From Nocardioides phosphati (GTDB lineage: Bacteria > Actinomycetota > Actinomycetes > Propionibacteriales > Nocardioidaceae), in assembly GCF_014646375.1 (NCBI RefSeq), contig NZ_BMNI01000008.1:95671-159670 (forward strand): DNA of 64,000 bases. The letters are read 5' to 3'. A model generated the notes under the pieces. It saw nothing but the letters and a program-made list of their open reading frames with translations, had not been told where the DNA came from and did not search any database. Below are positions 53,312-62,227 of this stretch, piece after piece (the stretch's first letter is position 1; each line of letters opens with the position of its first letter). A program made the position numbers and the translations under genes.

Positions 53312-55180
53312 TCAGCGGCGGGTGGCAGGGCGGGGAACGTGCAAAGCATCTCCGACGGCGCACCAACCGGTCAGAGTTGCGCGGGCCTCATCGCGGCTAA
53401 CGTAGGCCGGAATGTCCAGCACGACGCCATCGACCAGTGGCGGCACCGGCACGTGGCTGATCAGATCGTGGTGTGGGCGGTGGTCACCCTCGTCGTTGGC
53501 AATGAGGATCTCGTCCAGCTTCTCGCCGTCGCGCAGGCCGGTGTAGACGATCTCGATCTCCTTGCCGGATTTTTTGATCAGGGCGCGCGCGACGTCGTCG
53601 AGGCGGACGGGCTCGCCCATATCGAGGATGAGCGCCTCCCCGGCAGAGCCGATGGCACCCGCCTGGAGGACGAGCTGGCAAGCCTCGGCGATCGTCATGA
53701 AGTAGCGGGTGACGTCCTTGTCGGTAACGGTGAGTGGCCCACCGGCGGCGATCTGCGCGGCCCACGCCGTGAGGACGGAGCCGCGACTGCCGAGCACGTT
53801 GCCGAACCGCACCGAGAGATAGATGCCGTCCGACCGCCGGGCGTAGCCGGCCGTGATTCGCTCGGCGACGCGCTTGGAGAGGCCGAGGATCGAGGTCGGG
53901 TCGGCTGCCTTGTCGGTAGAGATGTTGACGAAGCGCTCGACCCCGACCCGGCGAGCCGCCTCCAGGGTGTTGAGCGTGCCGAGCACGTTGGTCTTGAAGC
54001 CCTCGAGCGGATACTGCTCGAGCATCGGGAGGTGCTTGAGCGCGGCCGCGTGGAAGACCACCTCCGGTCGGCGCTCGTCGAAGATCCGGTTGAGCGCAGC
54101 GGCATCCCGGATGTCGGCGAGGATCACCTCGTCGGTGTGCAGCAGTCCGTGACCCGACAGGGAGAGCTGCACGCCGTGCAGGGCAGACTCGTCGCGGTCG
54201 AGCATCATCAGCTCGGCCGGCTCCCACCGAGCGATCTGGCGGCAGAGTTCGGAGCCGATGGACCCGCCGGCCCCGGTGACCAGCACCCGCTTGCCTGCGA
54301 TGATGTGGGCGATCTCGGCAACGTCGGTCTCGATCGGCTTGCGCCCCAGGATGTCGGCCATGTTGATGTCACGCACGTCGCGGATGTCGACGCGGGAGCC
54401 AAACATCTCGGCCACCGATGGCAGCACCATGACCGTCGCGCCGGCAGCGGTTGCCGCTGCGTCGACCCGCTGGAGGAACTCGTGGTCGATCTGCCGCATG
54501 GCGACGATGACCTTCTCCGCGGCCTCGCGGCGGACCACACCCTCGAGCTCTGTGGTGCGCCCCTTGACCGCCACGCCCTCGATGCGGCGGTGCCGCTTCC
54601 ACGGGTCGTCATCGACCATCGCGACGGGGATGTAGGGCGCACCCGGGGTCGAGCGGATGGAGCGGACCAGGGCCTCGCCGGCGCCGCCAGCACCGACGAT
54701 GACCGCACGGACCGCGCTGTCGGCTCCGGGGGCGTAACCCAGGCGGATCGCCAGCCGGCGCCAGGCTGCGCGCGCCCAGAGCGCGAGCACGAGCGCCACA
54801 CAGGTGGCGGCGATCGGGACGGTGCGACCCACTTGGATGTCGGGCCCGAAGACGTTGACAACCTCAGCGGCGAGCAGGGCTACCAGCGCCGCCATGCAGA
54901 CGGCGAGCGTCTCGTCCACCGAGCCGACCGCCACTCGACCTGCGTAGGTCTTGAGAACAAACCCCACCGCGACAAAGAACGCGACGCTGATGCCTGCCAG
55001 CCCGAAGACCCAACCCCATGGAACGTCGGATGCAGCTGCGTCGTAGCGCAGCAGCGACATGGCGGCATAGGCACCGACAAGCGCAACGACATCGAAGCCG
55101 AGCAGGATCGCGACGCGGAACCTGCGCAGGCTGAAGATGAGCGCGCTGCCGCGCCCCTCCGAATAGTTGCTCTCCCCCAT
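53312..55180 (-). CDS. membrane UDP-GlcNAc 4,6-dehydratase (CapD/WbpM/PglF-like)
   Basis: A 622-aa membrane enzyme that makes UDP-2-acetamido-4-keto-2,4,6-trideoxyglucose. Four N-terminal helices (about 15-150) precede a first nucleotide-binding domain (VIVGAGGAGEALVRSIRSTP) and the catalytic SDR domain: VTGAGGSIGSELCRQIARWE, LDRDESALHGVQLSL, FHAAALKHLPMLEQYPLEGF, NISTDKAADPTSILGLSKRV and RFGNVLGSRGSVL. The long form is usual for WbpM, PglF and CapD. It leads the leftward 15-gene operon. The ATG at 55180 is used, and TACACT lies 10 nt upstream as -10; the frame is open to 55303. Confidence 0.93.
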   Translation of the reverse strand: MGESNYSEGRGSALIFSLRRFRVAILLGFDVVALVGAYAAMSLLRYDAAASDVPWGWVFGLAGISVAFFVAVGFVLKTYAGRVAVGSVDETLAVCMAALVALLAAEVVNVFGPDIQVGRTVPIAATCVALVLALWARAAWRRLAIRLGYAPGADSAVRAVIVGAGGAGEALVRSIRSTPGAPYIPVAMVDDDPWKRHRRIEGVAVKGRTTELEGVVRREAAEKVIVAMRQIDHEFLQRVDAAATAAGATVMVLPSVAEMFGSRVDIRDVRDINMADILGRKPIETDVAEIAHIIAGKRVLVTGAGGSIGSELCRQIARWEPAELMMLDRDESALHGVQLSLSGHGLLHTDEVILADIRDAAALNRIFDERRPEVVFHAAALKHLPMLEQYPLEGFKTNVLGTLNTLEAARRVGVERFVNISTDKAADPTSILGLSKRVAERITAGYARRSDGIYLSVRFGNVLGSRGSVLTAWAAQIAAGGPLTVTDKDVTRYFMTIAEACQLVLQAGAIGSAGEALILDMGEPVRLDDVARALIKKSGKEIEIVYTGLRDGEKLDEILIANDEGDHRPHHDLISHVPVPPLVDGVVLDIPAYVSRDEARATLTGWCAVGDALHVPRPATRR

Positions 55181-55190
55181 AATGTTCGCG

Positions 55191-55196
55191 AGTGTA
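55191..55196 (-). promoter_or_regulatory. -10 of the leftward polysaccharide operon
   Basis: TACACT read leftward, 10 nt before the ATG at 55180, would give a very short leader. The 125-bp gap to the divergent kinase gene must hold both promoters. Confidence 0.5.
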
Positions 55197-55258
55197 GCGA
55201 AGATCGGCCTTCTGCCGCATTCGCATCGGACAAAACCACCCGGTCGGGCCATGTGGCC

Positions 55259-55264
55259 TACGCT
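55259..55264 (+). promoter_or_regulatory. -10 of the Wzz-kinase gene
   Basis: TACGCT read rightward, about 40 nt before the GTG at 55306; AGAGGA at 55293-55298 is the Shine-Dalgarno site. Confidence 0.45.
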
Positions 55265-55305
55265 TCCGGGGACCGCCCGGTCATGGGGGAAAGTAGAGGA
55301 CAACC

Positions 55306-56775
55306 GTGGAGCTACGCGATTACCTGCACGTCTTCCGTCGCCGCTGGCGCTGGGTCGCCTTCGGCCTGATCGTCTGCATCGCGCTGGCGGAGGCGTTCGT
55401 GCTGCGCGCGACCCCGCAGTACCAGTCGCAGACCCAGATCTTCATCTCCACGTCCTCGAGCGACACGACAGCGGCCAACCAGGGCGCCATCTTCTCGATG
55501 CAGCGCGTCGCCTCCTATGCCGACCTGGCTAAGGGACGCGACCTGGCCGACAACGTCGTCGATGACCTCGGCCTCGACCTGACGCCGGCCGAGCTGGCAA
55601 GCAAGGTGACGGCCCAGGCGGTGCCCGAGACCGTGCTCCTGCAGATCACCGTGACCGACCCCGACCCGGAGCTCGCGCGCGACATCGCGGCGTCGTACGC
55701 CGACGAGCTGGCCGACCTGGTCGCCGAGCTCGAGACACCGCCGGGCAAGGACAAGCCGGTCCTCAAGGCGACCACCGTCGAGTCGGCCAATGTGCCGACA
55801 GCGCCGGTCTCCCCCAACGCCCTCCGCACCCTGCTCATGGGCGCCGTCCTCGGCCTGATGCTCGGCTTCGGCCTGGCCGCGCTCCGCGAACTGCTCGACA
55901 CCAGCCTCAAGACCGCCGATGACATCGAGGCGATCACCCCGGCGCCGATCCTGGGCTGGATCCAGAACGACGCGATCGTGGCCAAGGAGCCGCTCATCAG
56001 CACGATGAGTCCCCACCACCCCCGCGTCGAATCCTTCCGTGTGCTGCGCACCAACCTGCAGTTCGTCGACGTCGACGCGCAGAGCAAGGCATTCGTCATC
56101 TCCTCCGCCGTACCCGGCGAAGGCAAGTCCTCGACCGCGAACAACATCGCGATCACCCTCGCCATGGCCGGTGTCCGGGTCCTCCTCGTCGATGGCGACC
56201 TGCGCCGACCGCGCGCCAGCGCGATCCTCGGCGTGGATGAAGCGGTCGGCCTCACGACCGTCCTCGTCGGGCAGCTCACCGCAGCCGACGTGATCCAGGA
56301 GCACCCGACCGGTCTGCACGTGATGGCCTCCGGCGCCGTGCCGCCCAACCCGGCCGAGCTGCTGCAGAGCCAGGCGATGACCGACTTGATCGCGACGCTG
56401 CGCACGTCGTACGACGTGGTCATCTTCGATGCCTCGCCACTCCTGCCGGTCACGGATGCAGCACTCCTGGCCTCCAAGACCGACGGAGCCATCCTCGTCG
56501 TCCGCCACGGCAAGACCAGCCGCGAGCAGGTCCGTGGTGCGTGCGAGCGCCTGACCCAGATCGACGCGGCTCCGCTCGGTGTCGTCTTCAACCGCGTGCC
56601 CCAGAAGGGCAGCGGCGAAGGCTACGGATACGGGTACGGCTACGGGTACGGCTACGCCCCCGTTGCGCCTGAGACGCCCGAGGGCGGCAAGCGCAAGGGC
56701 AGCAAGCCGTCGAAGGTCAAGGCCGGCAAGGGCGCCCCCGTCGACGGCCCTGTCGACGCCTCCGCTGAGCGCTGA
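55306..56775 (+). CDS. Wzz/BY-kinase: chain-length regulator and tyrosine autokinase
   Basis: A 489-aa bacterial tyrosine kinase fused to a Wzz-type chain-length domain. The first membrane helix is about 16-33 and the second about 173-192, with the periplasmic-type Wzz loop between. The cytoplasmic kinase has Walker A SSAVPGEGKSST (265-276), Walker A' VLLVDGDLRRPR and Walker B VVIFDASPLLP. The tail has six Tyr in GEGYGYGYGYGYGY, the expected autophosphorylation cluster, then a basic end. It controls polymer length with the flippase and polymerase. The likely partner phosphatase is at 23714. Start GTG at 55306 with AGAGGA upstream. An LCP gene follows after 2 nt. Confidence 0.93.
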   Translation: MELRDYLHVFRRRWRWVAFGLIVCIALAEAFVLRATPQYQSQTQIFISTSSSDTTAANQGAIFSMQRVASYADLAKGRDLADNVVDDLGLDLTPAELASKVTAQAVPETVLLQITVTDPDPELARDIAASYADELADLVAELETPPGKDKPVLKATTVESANVPTAPVSPNALRTLLMGAVLGLMLGFGLAALRELLDTSLKTADDIEAITPAPILGWIQNDAIVAKEPLISTMSPHHPRVESFRVLRTNLQFVDVDAQSKAFVISSAVPGEGKSSTANNIAITLAMAGVRVLLVDGDLRRPRASAILGVDEAVGLTTVLVGQLTAADVIQEHPTGLHVMASGAVPPNPAELLQSQAMTDLIATLRTSYDVVIFDASPLLPVTDAALLASKTDGAILVVRHGKTSREQVRGACERLTQIDAAPLGVVFNRVPQKGSGEGYGYGYGYGYGYAPVAPETPEGGKRKGSKPSKVKAGKGAPVDGPVDASAER

Positions 56776-56777
56776 CG

Positions 56778-57755
56778 ATGTCCTTCCTCCGCCGGCACAA
56801 GGCCCTCTCGGTCCTGGGAGGGTTGCTGGCGACCCTGCTGCTGGTGACTGCGGGCTGGGTGGTCTACCTCGACCGTCAGGTCGCGGGCATCGACCGCTTC
56901 GGCGCCGGCATCGACCGGCCCAACCGTCCCGTGCGTGCCGAGGGCGAGGCGCTCAACATCCTGCTCATCGGCGCTGACGACGGCCACGGCGCCGACGTGC
57001 GCGACATGCTCGCCAGCGGCCAATGGACCCCCGGTGTCATGCGAAGCGACACGATGATGGTCTGGCACCTCTCGGCCGACCGGAAGACCAGCCAGCTGGT
57101 CTCCTTCCCCCGTGACTCGTGGGTGCCGATCCCCGGTCACGACACCCAGAAGCTCAACGCCGCGTTCTCCTTCGGCGGACCGGCGCTCCTGGCGGAGACG
57201 CTCGAGGAGAACTTCGACGTCTTCATCGACCACGTCGCGATCGTCGACTTCGAGGGCTTCAAGGCCGTCACCAACGCCCTCGGCGGCGTCACCGTGACCG
57301 TGGACGGCGTGGAGCAGACGGTCAAGGGCAACGAGGCGCTCGACTACGTGCGGGCCCGCAAGACCCTGCCTGGCGGTGACTTCGACCGGATCCGTCGCCA
57401 GCAGAACTTCCTGCGCGCGATCGTCGCCAAGCTGAAGTCCAACGGCACGCTGCTCAACCCGATCAAGCTGACCCGCCTGGTGCGCAACCTCAGTGACCTC
57501 GTCGCCGTCGACGACAACCTCACCTCCGGCGTGATCCGCGACCTCGCCATCGACATCGCGCGCTCCCGCGGCGGCCAGGTCCAGTACGTCACCGCGCCGC
57601 ACGACGGCACGGCGATGGTGGGTGCCGCGAGCACCGTCTCCCTCGACATCGCACAGACCACCGCGCTCTTCGACGCGATCGAGAGCGACGACTTCGCGGC
57701 GTACAAGGCGGAGTACGGCGTCGACGCCCTCCCGGCGCCCGGCGACGTCAACTGA
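56778..57755 (+). CDS. LCP family protein, polysaccharide attachment
   Basis: A 325-aa LytR-CpsA-Psr protein with one N-terminal membrane helix (about 8-30, LSVLGGLLATLLLVTAGWVV) and an outer LCP domain: ALNILLIGADDGHG, GVMRSDTMMVWHLS, QLVSFPRDSWV, KLNAAFSFGGPALLAE and YVRARKTLPGGDFDRIRRQQ. It starts 2 nt after the Wzz-kinase stop, so it is in the same operon and very probably ligates the finished polymer to peptidoglycan or another acceptor. It is shorter than the LCP at 24291 and lacks that protein's long basic N-terminus. A hairpin follows at 57781. Confidence 0.93.
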   Translation: MSFLRRHKALSVLGGLLATLLLVTAGWVVYLDRQVAGIDRFGAGIDRPNRPVRAEGEALNILLIGADDGHGADVRDMLASGQWTPGVMRSDTMMVWHLSADRKTSQLVSFPRDSWVPIPGHDTQKLNAAFSFGGPALLAETLEENFDVFIDHVAIVDFEGFKAVTNALGGVTVTVDGVEQTVKGNEALDYVRARKTLPGGDFDRIRRQQNFLRAIVAKLKSNGTLLNPIKLTRLVRNLSDLVAVDDNLTSGVIRDLAIDIARSRGGQVQYVTAPHDGTAMVGAASTVSLDIAQTTALFDAIESDDFAAYKAEYGVDALPAPGDVN

Positions 57756-57780
57756 CCCTGTCCTCCGATCGGTCAGACTT

Positions 57781-57810
57781 TCGTCCACCCGGAGTCGGGT
57801 GATCGGACGA
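57781..57810 (+). terminator. hairpin after LCP gene
   Basis: TCGTCC-ACCCG-GAGT-CGGGT-(GATC bulge)-GGACGA forms an 11-bp stem with a 4-nt bulge, 26 nt past the stop. Confidence 0.6.
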
Positions 57811-57921
57811 CGCCTGTCGACCACCCGCGCTCAGGGGTACCCGAGGGGCCCGGGCAACGGACCTGACTGGTCCAGACAGGCGGTTCGGAGATAGCGCTGC
57901 TTCCCTGCCAGCGTTGACCAC

Positions 57922-58032
57922 ATGCGTCACAAGCTCCTCAAGCGCCTCCACCTCTGGCGCGGACACCAGGTCTCCAAGGCATCCCGCTCCGCCCGCGTCA
58001 GCTGCTCCTGTGGCGCCGGCTGGCTCCGCTGA
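57922..58032 (+). CDS. possible 36-aa small basic Cys-containing protein
   Basis: A short ORF with sequence beginning [20 protein letters not shown] and ending [12 protein letters not shown]. Of 36 codons about 32 end in G or C, in line with real genes here. The CSC pair resembles half of a zinc ribbon. No Shine-Dalgarno site is visible. The ppnP promoter starts 4 nt after its stop. I do not recognise it. Confidence 0.4.
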   Translation: MRHKLLKRLHLWRGHQVSKASRSARVSCSCGAGWLR

Positions 58033-58035
58033 CCG

Positions 58036-58041
58036 TAGGAT
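58036..58041 (+). promoter_or_regulatory. -10 hexamer, leaderless ppnP promoter
   Basis: TAGGAT fits TANNNT and ends 7 nt before the GTG start of ppnP. Confidence 0.55.
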
Positions 58042-58048
58042 CTGCGCC

Positions 58049-58360
58049 GTGACCCAGTTCGACAACGTCTCCGTGACCAAGCAGGCCAACGTCTACTTCG
58101 ACGGCAAGTGCGTCTCCCACAGCATCGAGCTGGCGGATGGCACCAAGAAGTCCGTCGGCGTCATCCTGCCCTCCCAGCTCGTCTTCACGACCGGCTCTCC
58201 CGAGACGATGGAGCTCGTCGCCGGCGCCTGCCGCGTCCGCCTGGCCGGCTCGCAGGAGTGGACCGACTACACCGGCGGCCAGTCCTTCGACGTCCCGGGC
58301 GACTCGTCGTTCGACATCGAGACGACCGAGACGCTGCACTACGTCTGCCACTTCGGCTGA
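58049..58360 (+). CDS. ppnP: pyrimidine/purine nucleoside phosphorylase PpnP
   Basis: A 103-aa single cupin (DUF1255) protein that splits nucleosides by phosphorolysis. Family marks: [40 protein letters not shown], then [31 protein letters not shown] and the final CHFG. Length is about that of the E. coli protein (94 aa) plus a short N-terminal extension. The GTG at 58049 is chosen because TAGGAT lies 7 nt upstream (leaderless); the frame extends upstream without homology. It appears monocistronic. Confidence 0.9.
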   Translation: MTQFDNVSVTKQANVYFDGKCVSHSIELADGTKKSVGVILPSQLVFTTGSPETMELVAGACRVRLAGSQEWTDYTGGQSFDVPGDSSFDIETTETLHYVCHFG

Positions 58361-58501
58361 CAGCCACCGACAGACGCCGACCCGCGCGACCGCAGCGCAC
58401 GGACGGTGCTGCGCCGGATCGAGCGGCGTCTGGCCCAGACGGGCTGAGGTCTCGAAAGTCTCGACCACCGGGCGCGCCCGCAGGCGAGGTCGGAATTCGC
58501 C

Positions 58502-58521
58502 GGTCCCGGCAGAAAGGGACC
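58502..58521. terminator. small hairpin in the gap after ppnP
   Basis: GGTCCC and GGGACC pair around an 8-nt loop. The gap 58361-58636, between convergent ppnP and the transglutaminase-like gene, holds nothing else I can name. Confidence 0.35.
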
Positions 58522-58636
58522 CCTCGGGCAGCCCGACAACGTCGGAATCCGACGGCGCCGGCGAAATCGGCGCGGCGCGTACCCCGCACACGCAGACCGG
58601 CTCCCCGCCCGGAGGCATCGAGCCGGTCTGACATCG

Positions 58637-60886
58637 TCAGGAGCGCGACGGCGGGCGGAAGCTGGCCAGGTTGAGCGCCACCTTCCACCGGGCCAGCCGG
58701 CTGAGCGGCTCGACCATCTTCGCCCGCTGCGCGTCGACCTGACGCCACAGCTCCTCGGCCTGCTCCTCCGTCGGGTCCACCCGACCGAAGACACCGGCGT
58801 CGGCGCCACGGGCGACCGCACCCAGGCCCTCGACCGGGATCCCGGCCGCCTGCTCACGGCGGGTCGCCCGGCCGCTGACCGCGTGACCGTGGTCGCGGGC
58901 GTGGTCGAGCAGGTCACGCCACGCACCGGCGACCCGGGCCGCGGCCGGGCCCGTCGTACGGCGGATGCGGCTGCGGCGCTTCTTGAGGAACAGGATCAGG
59001 CCGGCGATCGCGGCGAGCATGAGCAGCGGCAGCACGACCCACTTGAGCAGCCACCAGACGAAGCCCGGGATCTCGAAGCCCGAGTCGCGGTGCTGGTCGA
59101 GGCGGTCGAGGCTGTCCTCGACCGGGTCACCGGCACTCGACGGCGGCCGCACCGGCGCCGGCGGCGGGACGACCTTGCCCGCGACGAGCTTCTTCTGCTG
59201 CGGGGTCTCCTGCTCGGGCGGGGTGTCGCCCATGAACTCGTCGGTGTCGAGCACGCGCCACGTGCCGTCGCCGGCGCGGAGCTCCACCCAGGCGTGCACG
59301 TCCTTGCCCTTGATGACGCCGCCGGCCGGGACCTTGGCACCCATCGCGACGCGGGCCGGGACCCCCGCCTGGTTGGCGAGGATCGCCATCATCGCGGCGT
59401 ACTGCTCGTCGTTGCCGGCCATCTGCTGGTCAGCGGCGACGAACTGGCTCAGCCGCAGCAGCGAGTGGCCCGGACGGAACTGCTCGGCGCCCTCACCGCC
59501 GTCGGTGTACTTGCCCGAGGACTTCATCTCGGCAGCGATCGCGAGGACCTGCTGGAGCGGCGTGGACGCGTTCTGGCCCGCGAACTGGGTGGCCAGCTCC
59601 TGGAAGCGGCTGGCCGCCTCGATGCCGGGCAGGGCGCCCAGCCAGGTGGTCCCCTTCTTGTCGAGCTCGTCGTCGGCGAGGACGGCCCGGAAGGTGTAGG
59701 TGTCCCCCGGGTTGATGCCGCCCGGAACGACGCCGGTGTTGGTCGCCAGGTTGTAGCGGAAGGCGTCGGTCTGGTCCTCCAGGCCCTTCCCGAGCGTGAT
59801 GCCGGTCAGGGCACCCGCCTCGGGGAGCCACACGCCCTTGTAGCCCTCCTCGACCTTGACGGTCGCGGTGACCTCCTTGCCCCGGGCCGGGTTCTTGATG
59901 ACCGAGCCGACCTTCTGGAAGGTGTCGCGGTTGCCGGACTCGGTGCCGGAGTCGTTGGCGGCGCCGAAGACGATGCCGTTGTAGCTGTCCATGCCGGCGA
60001 AGCGGACCCGCGTCCCCTCGGGGAGGCCCTTGACCGCGAGCAGCGGCTTCTCCTTGAGCTGGTACTGCGGAGGGCCCTGGTAGCCCTCGGTGTACTTGCG
60101 GAACGACGCGAGCGGCGAGGGGTACTGGCCGACGTCGAACGGCGGCTCGACCCAGGTGCGGAGCACGGTGCGCTCCTCCCCCGTGCCCGGCAGGCGCGGG
60201 CCGATGGCGAGGGCGCCGCCGGCAGCCACCGCGCAGAGGACGGCGCCCAGCACCAGACGGCTCGTACTGCGGCTGCCGATGGTCACCGTCATGGACTGCC
60301 AGCGGGCGCGGACGACGACCCACGCGACGCCGAGGACGGCGACCACGAGGCCGATGACGGCCAGGTGGGTCGCGTCCTGCACGCCGAGCAGGATCACCGC
60401 GGCGAGCAGGGCGAGGGCCCCGACGAGCGGGATCCAGGCCGAGCGGAGCCGGCGCGCGAGCGTCATCGTGCCGGCGCCGGCAACCAGGCCCAGGAGGTAC
60501 GGCAGGGCGAGCAGCGGTCCGCCGTCGACCGGCGGGAGCGTGGTGAGCAGCTCCTTCCAGCCGTGCACGGACTTGTCGGCGAGGTCGACCAGCGTGTCCG
60601 GCAGCGGCAGGGCCGAAGCGGCGCTCTCCGGACCGGCGACAGCGCCGCCGAGCAGGAAGAAGGCCACCACGACGAAGAGCGCGAGGACCACGACGGGCTG
60701 GCCGAGCTCCACCGCCAGGTGGGCGAGCAGCGCACCGAGCACGAGGCCGAGCAGGCCGGCCACGAGGAACATCGAGCCGTGGAAGGTGTCCTGGAAGCCG
60801 ATCATGGCGGCCGTGCCGAGGGCGAGCACGAAGAGCAGGTCGACGAGCGCGCGCCCGGTCGGGACGATCGAGGCTGGGCGCTTCAT
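58637..60886 (-). CDS. TgpA-like membrane transglutaminase-fold protein, catalytic Cys replaced
   Basis: A 749-aa protein with about six N-terminal membrane helices (10-210), an extracellular transglutaminase-like domain (about 430-555), and a further helix (about 605-634) followed by a cytoplasmic tail. The DUF3488-transglutaminase-DUF4129 layout of TgpA is clear. In the core, GNDEQYAAMMAILANQAGVP aligns with the usual GFCE-YA...AGIPARV, so Asp493 (codon 59408-59410) stands where the catalytic Cys should be; the His of VHAWVEL is kept. The protein is probably not a classical transglutaminase. It overlaps the DUF58 gene by one base (TGATG). Confidence 0.88.
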   Translation of the reverse strand: MKRPASIVPTGRALVDLLFVLALGTAAMIGFQDTFHGSMFLVAGLLGLVLGALLAHLAVELGQPVVVLALFVVVAFFLLGGAVAGPESAASALPLPDTLVDLADKSVHGWKELLTTLPPVDGGPLLALPYLLGLVAGAGTMTLARRLRSAWIPLVGALALLAAVILLGVQDATHLAVIGLVVAVLGVAWVVVRARWQSMTVTIGSRSTSRLVLGAVLCAVAAGGALAIGPRLPGTGEERTVLRTWVEPPFDVGQYPSPLASFRKYTEGYQGPPQYQLKEKPLLAVKGLPEGTRVRFAGMDSYNGIVFGAANDSGTESGNRDTFQKVGSVIKNPARGKEVTATVKVEEGYKGVWLPEAGALTGITLGKGLEDQTDAFRYNLATNTGVVPGGINPGDTYTFRAVLADDELDKKGTTWLGALPGIEAASRFQELATQFAGQNASTPLQQVLAIAAEMKSSGKYTDGGEGAEQFRPGHSLLRLSQFVAADQQMAGNDEQYAAMMAILANQAGVPARVAMGAKVPAGGVIKGKDVHAWVELRAGDGTWRVLDTDEFMGDTPPEQETPQQKKLVAGKVVPPPAPVRPPSSAGDPVEDSLDRLDQHRDSGFEIPGFVWWLLKWVVLPLLMLAAIAGLILFLKKRRSRIRRTTGPAAARVAGAWRDLLDHARDHGHAVSGRATRREQAAGIPVEGLGAVARGADAGVFGRVDPTEEQAEELWRQVDAQRAKMVEPLSRLARWKVALNLASFRPPSRS

Positions 60887-62223
60887 CACAGACCCCACTT
60901 CAGCAGGCCGGGGAGCTCGGAGAGTGCACCGAGCGTGAGCAGGGGCAGGTCGGCGACCGACTTCAGCGACGCCGACGCGGTCGGGTCGATGATCATCGCG
61001 ATCTTGCCGACCTCGATCGGGAAGTGCGCACCCGCCCGCTGCAGCGTCGTGAACGGTGCATGCGGACCCGTGACGAGGCAGACCAGGCTGGTGTCGGGCG
61101 CGAGCCGTGCGCCGCGGCCTGCCACGTCGATGATCCGCTTCCCGGCCAGCTCGGCACGCGAGCACGCGTCGAGCGCGGAGCGGCCGGTGCCGCGGGTCAT
61201 CGCGTGCTCGCCGCAGAGGAAGGTCGCGTCGAAGCCGTCCATGATCGCGCGGACCAGCAGGGAGGCCGCCGCACTGATCGCCAGCTCGAAGTCCTCCGGG
61301 TCGCGGTACGACGCCGGGTCGCTGTCGACCACGATGTTGAGGTGCGAGCGCCGGGTGTCGAGGAACTGCCGGACCAGCAGCTGACCGTGGCGCGCCGAGG
61401 AGCGCCAGTGGATGTGGCGCAGGTCGTCGCCGGGGGTGTACTCCCGCAGCGCGTGGAAGGCGAGGTCGCTCTGGGAGACGTTCTCCGAGACGTTGCCCTC
61501 GAGGTCGCGGATCAGGCCGGCTCCGAGCGGCTCCAGCGGCGTGATGACCGGGTGCACGAAGATCTCGTGGACGTCGGACCAGGTCACCTCGCGGCGGAAG
61601 AGGCCGAGCGGGTCCCCACGACCCGTGGTGACCGGACCGACCTCGATGACGCCGCGGCGTTCGGTGGGGACGACGAAGAGCTCGGAGTGGGAGTTGCCCG
61701 GGCGCAGCGCGGGCAGGTCGAAGGCGACGCCGCCGCGGCCGACTGGGAGCTCCAGGCGCACCGGCAGGAGCGGGGTCTTCGCCTTGTTCTTCACCTCGAC
61801 CTCGCCGGTGACCGGGTCGCCGACGGTGACCCGCGGCGGCTCCGTCGTCATCCGGACCTCGAGGTTGGTGTGGCCGATCATGAAGAGGGCCGCCAGCACC
61901 AGGAGCGTGAGGACGCCGGCGGCGACGACCGCCATCTCCCTCCAGCCCCCGAACGCCGCGGCGAGCCACGCCACGACGCAGACCACCAGCAGCGCACGCG
62001 CAGCCGGGGTGAACGTCGCCCACGCGGGTGCCACGCGCTTGCGCACGGGCTCGCTCAGCTCACCGGCCCGCTCGCGCCCCTTCTGGAGCGCCGGGCTGAC
62101 CTTCTGGAGCACCGGGCCTGCCTTCCTCAACGACGAGCGCATCGCGTCCGTCGCGCCGCGCGCGGCACCGGCCGCCCGGCGTTCACCGGACGGCGCCGCG
62201 CGCCTCCCCTTCGTCCGTGCCAT
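60886..62223 (-). CDS. DUF58 domain protein
   Basis: A 445-aa membrane protein with a long basic N-terminus, two helices (about 73-115), a beta-sandwich domain and the DUF58 block LREYTPGDDLRHIHWRSSAR then HGQLLVRQF (about 262-290), followed by a von Willebrand A-like end. DUF58 proteins go with MoxR ATPases, which are thought to chaperone or insert metal into them. It is 4 nt after the moxR remnant and coupled to the TgpA-like gene. The operon layout moxR-DUF58-tgpA is standard in actinobacteria. With MoxR broken here, its working state is doubtful. Confidence 0.9.
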   Translation of the reverse strand: MARTKGRRAAPSGERRAAGAARGATDAMRSSLRKAGPVLQKVSPALQKGRERAGELSEPVRKRVAPAWATFTPAARALLVVCVVAWLAAAFGGWREMAVVAAGVLTLLVLAALFMIGHTNLEVRMTTEPPRVTVGDPVTGEVEVKNKAKTPLLPVRLELPVGRGGVAFDLPALRPGNSHSELFVVPTERRGVIEVGPVTTGRGDPLGLFRREVTWSDVHEIFVHPVITPLEPLGAGLIRDLEGNVSENVSQSDLAFHALREYTPGDDLRHIHWRSSARHGQLLVRQFLDTRRSHLNIVVDSDPASYRDPEDFELAISAAASLLVRAIMDGFDATFLCGEHAMTRGTGRSALDACSRAELAGKRIIDVAGRGARLAPDTSLVCLVTGPHAPFTTLQRAGAHFPIEVGKIAMIIDPTASASLKSVADLPLLTLGALSELPGLLKWGL

Positions 62224-62227
62224 GGGT

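Noticed and set aside
56626..56660. Repeated TACGG/GTACGG tract at the end of the kinase gene
   Set aside because: It is the coding repeat of the Tyr-Gly autophosphorylation tail, not a separate element.
58883..61384. 833-codon open frame antisense to the TgpA-like and DUF58 genes
   Set aside because: It spans the junction of two well-supported genes on the other strand and has shadow-type composition.
60887..62023. Upstream extension of the TgpA-like frame to 1128 codons
   Set aside because: The extension is the shifted frame of the DUF58 gene; the membrane protein begins at 60886 in a TGATG overlap.
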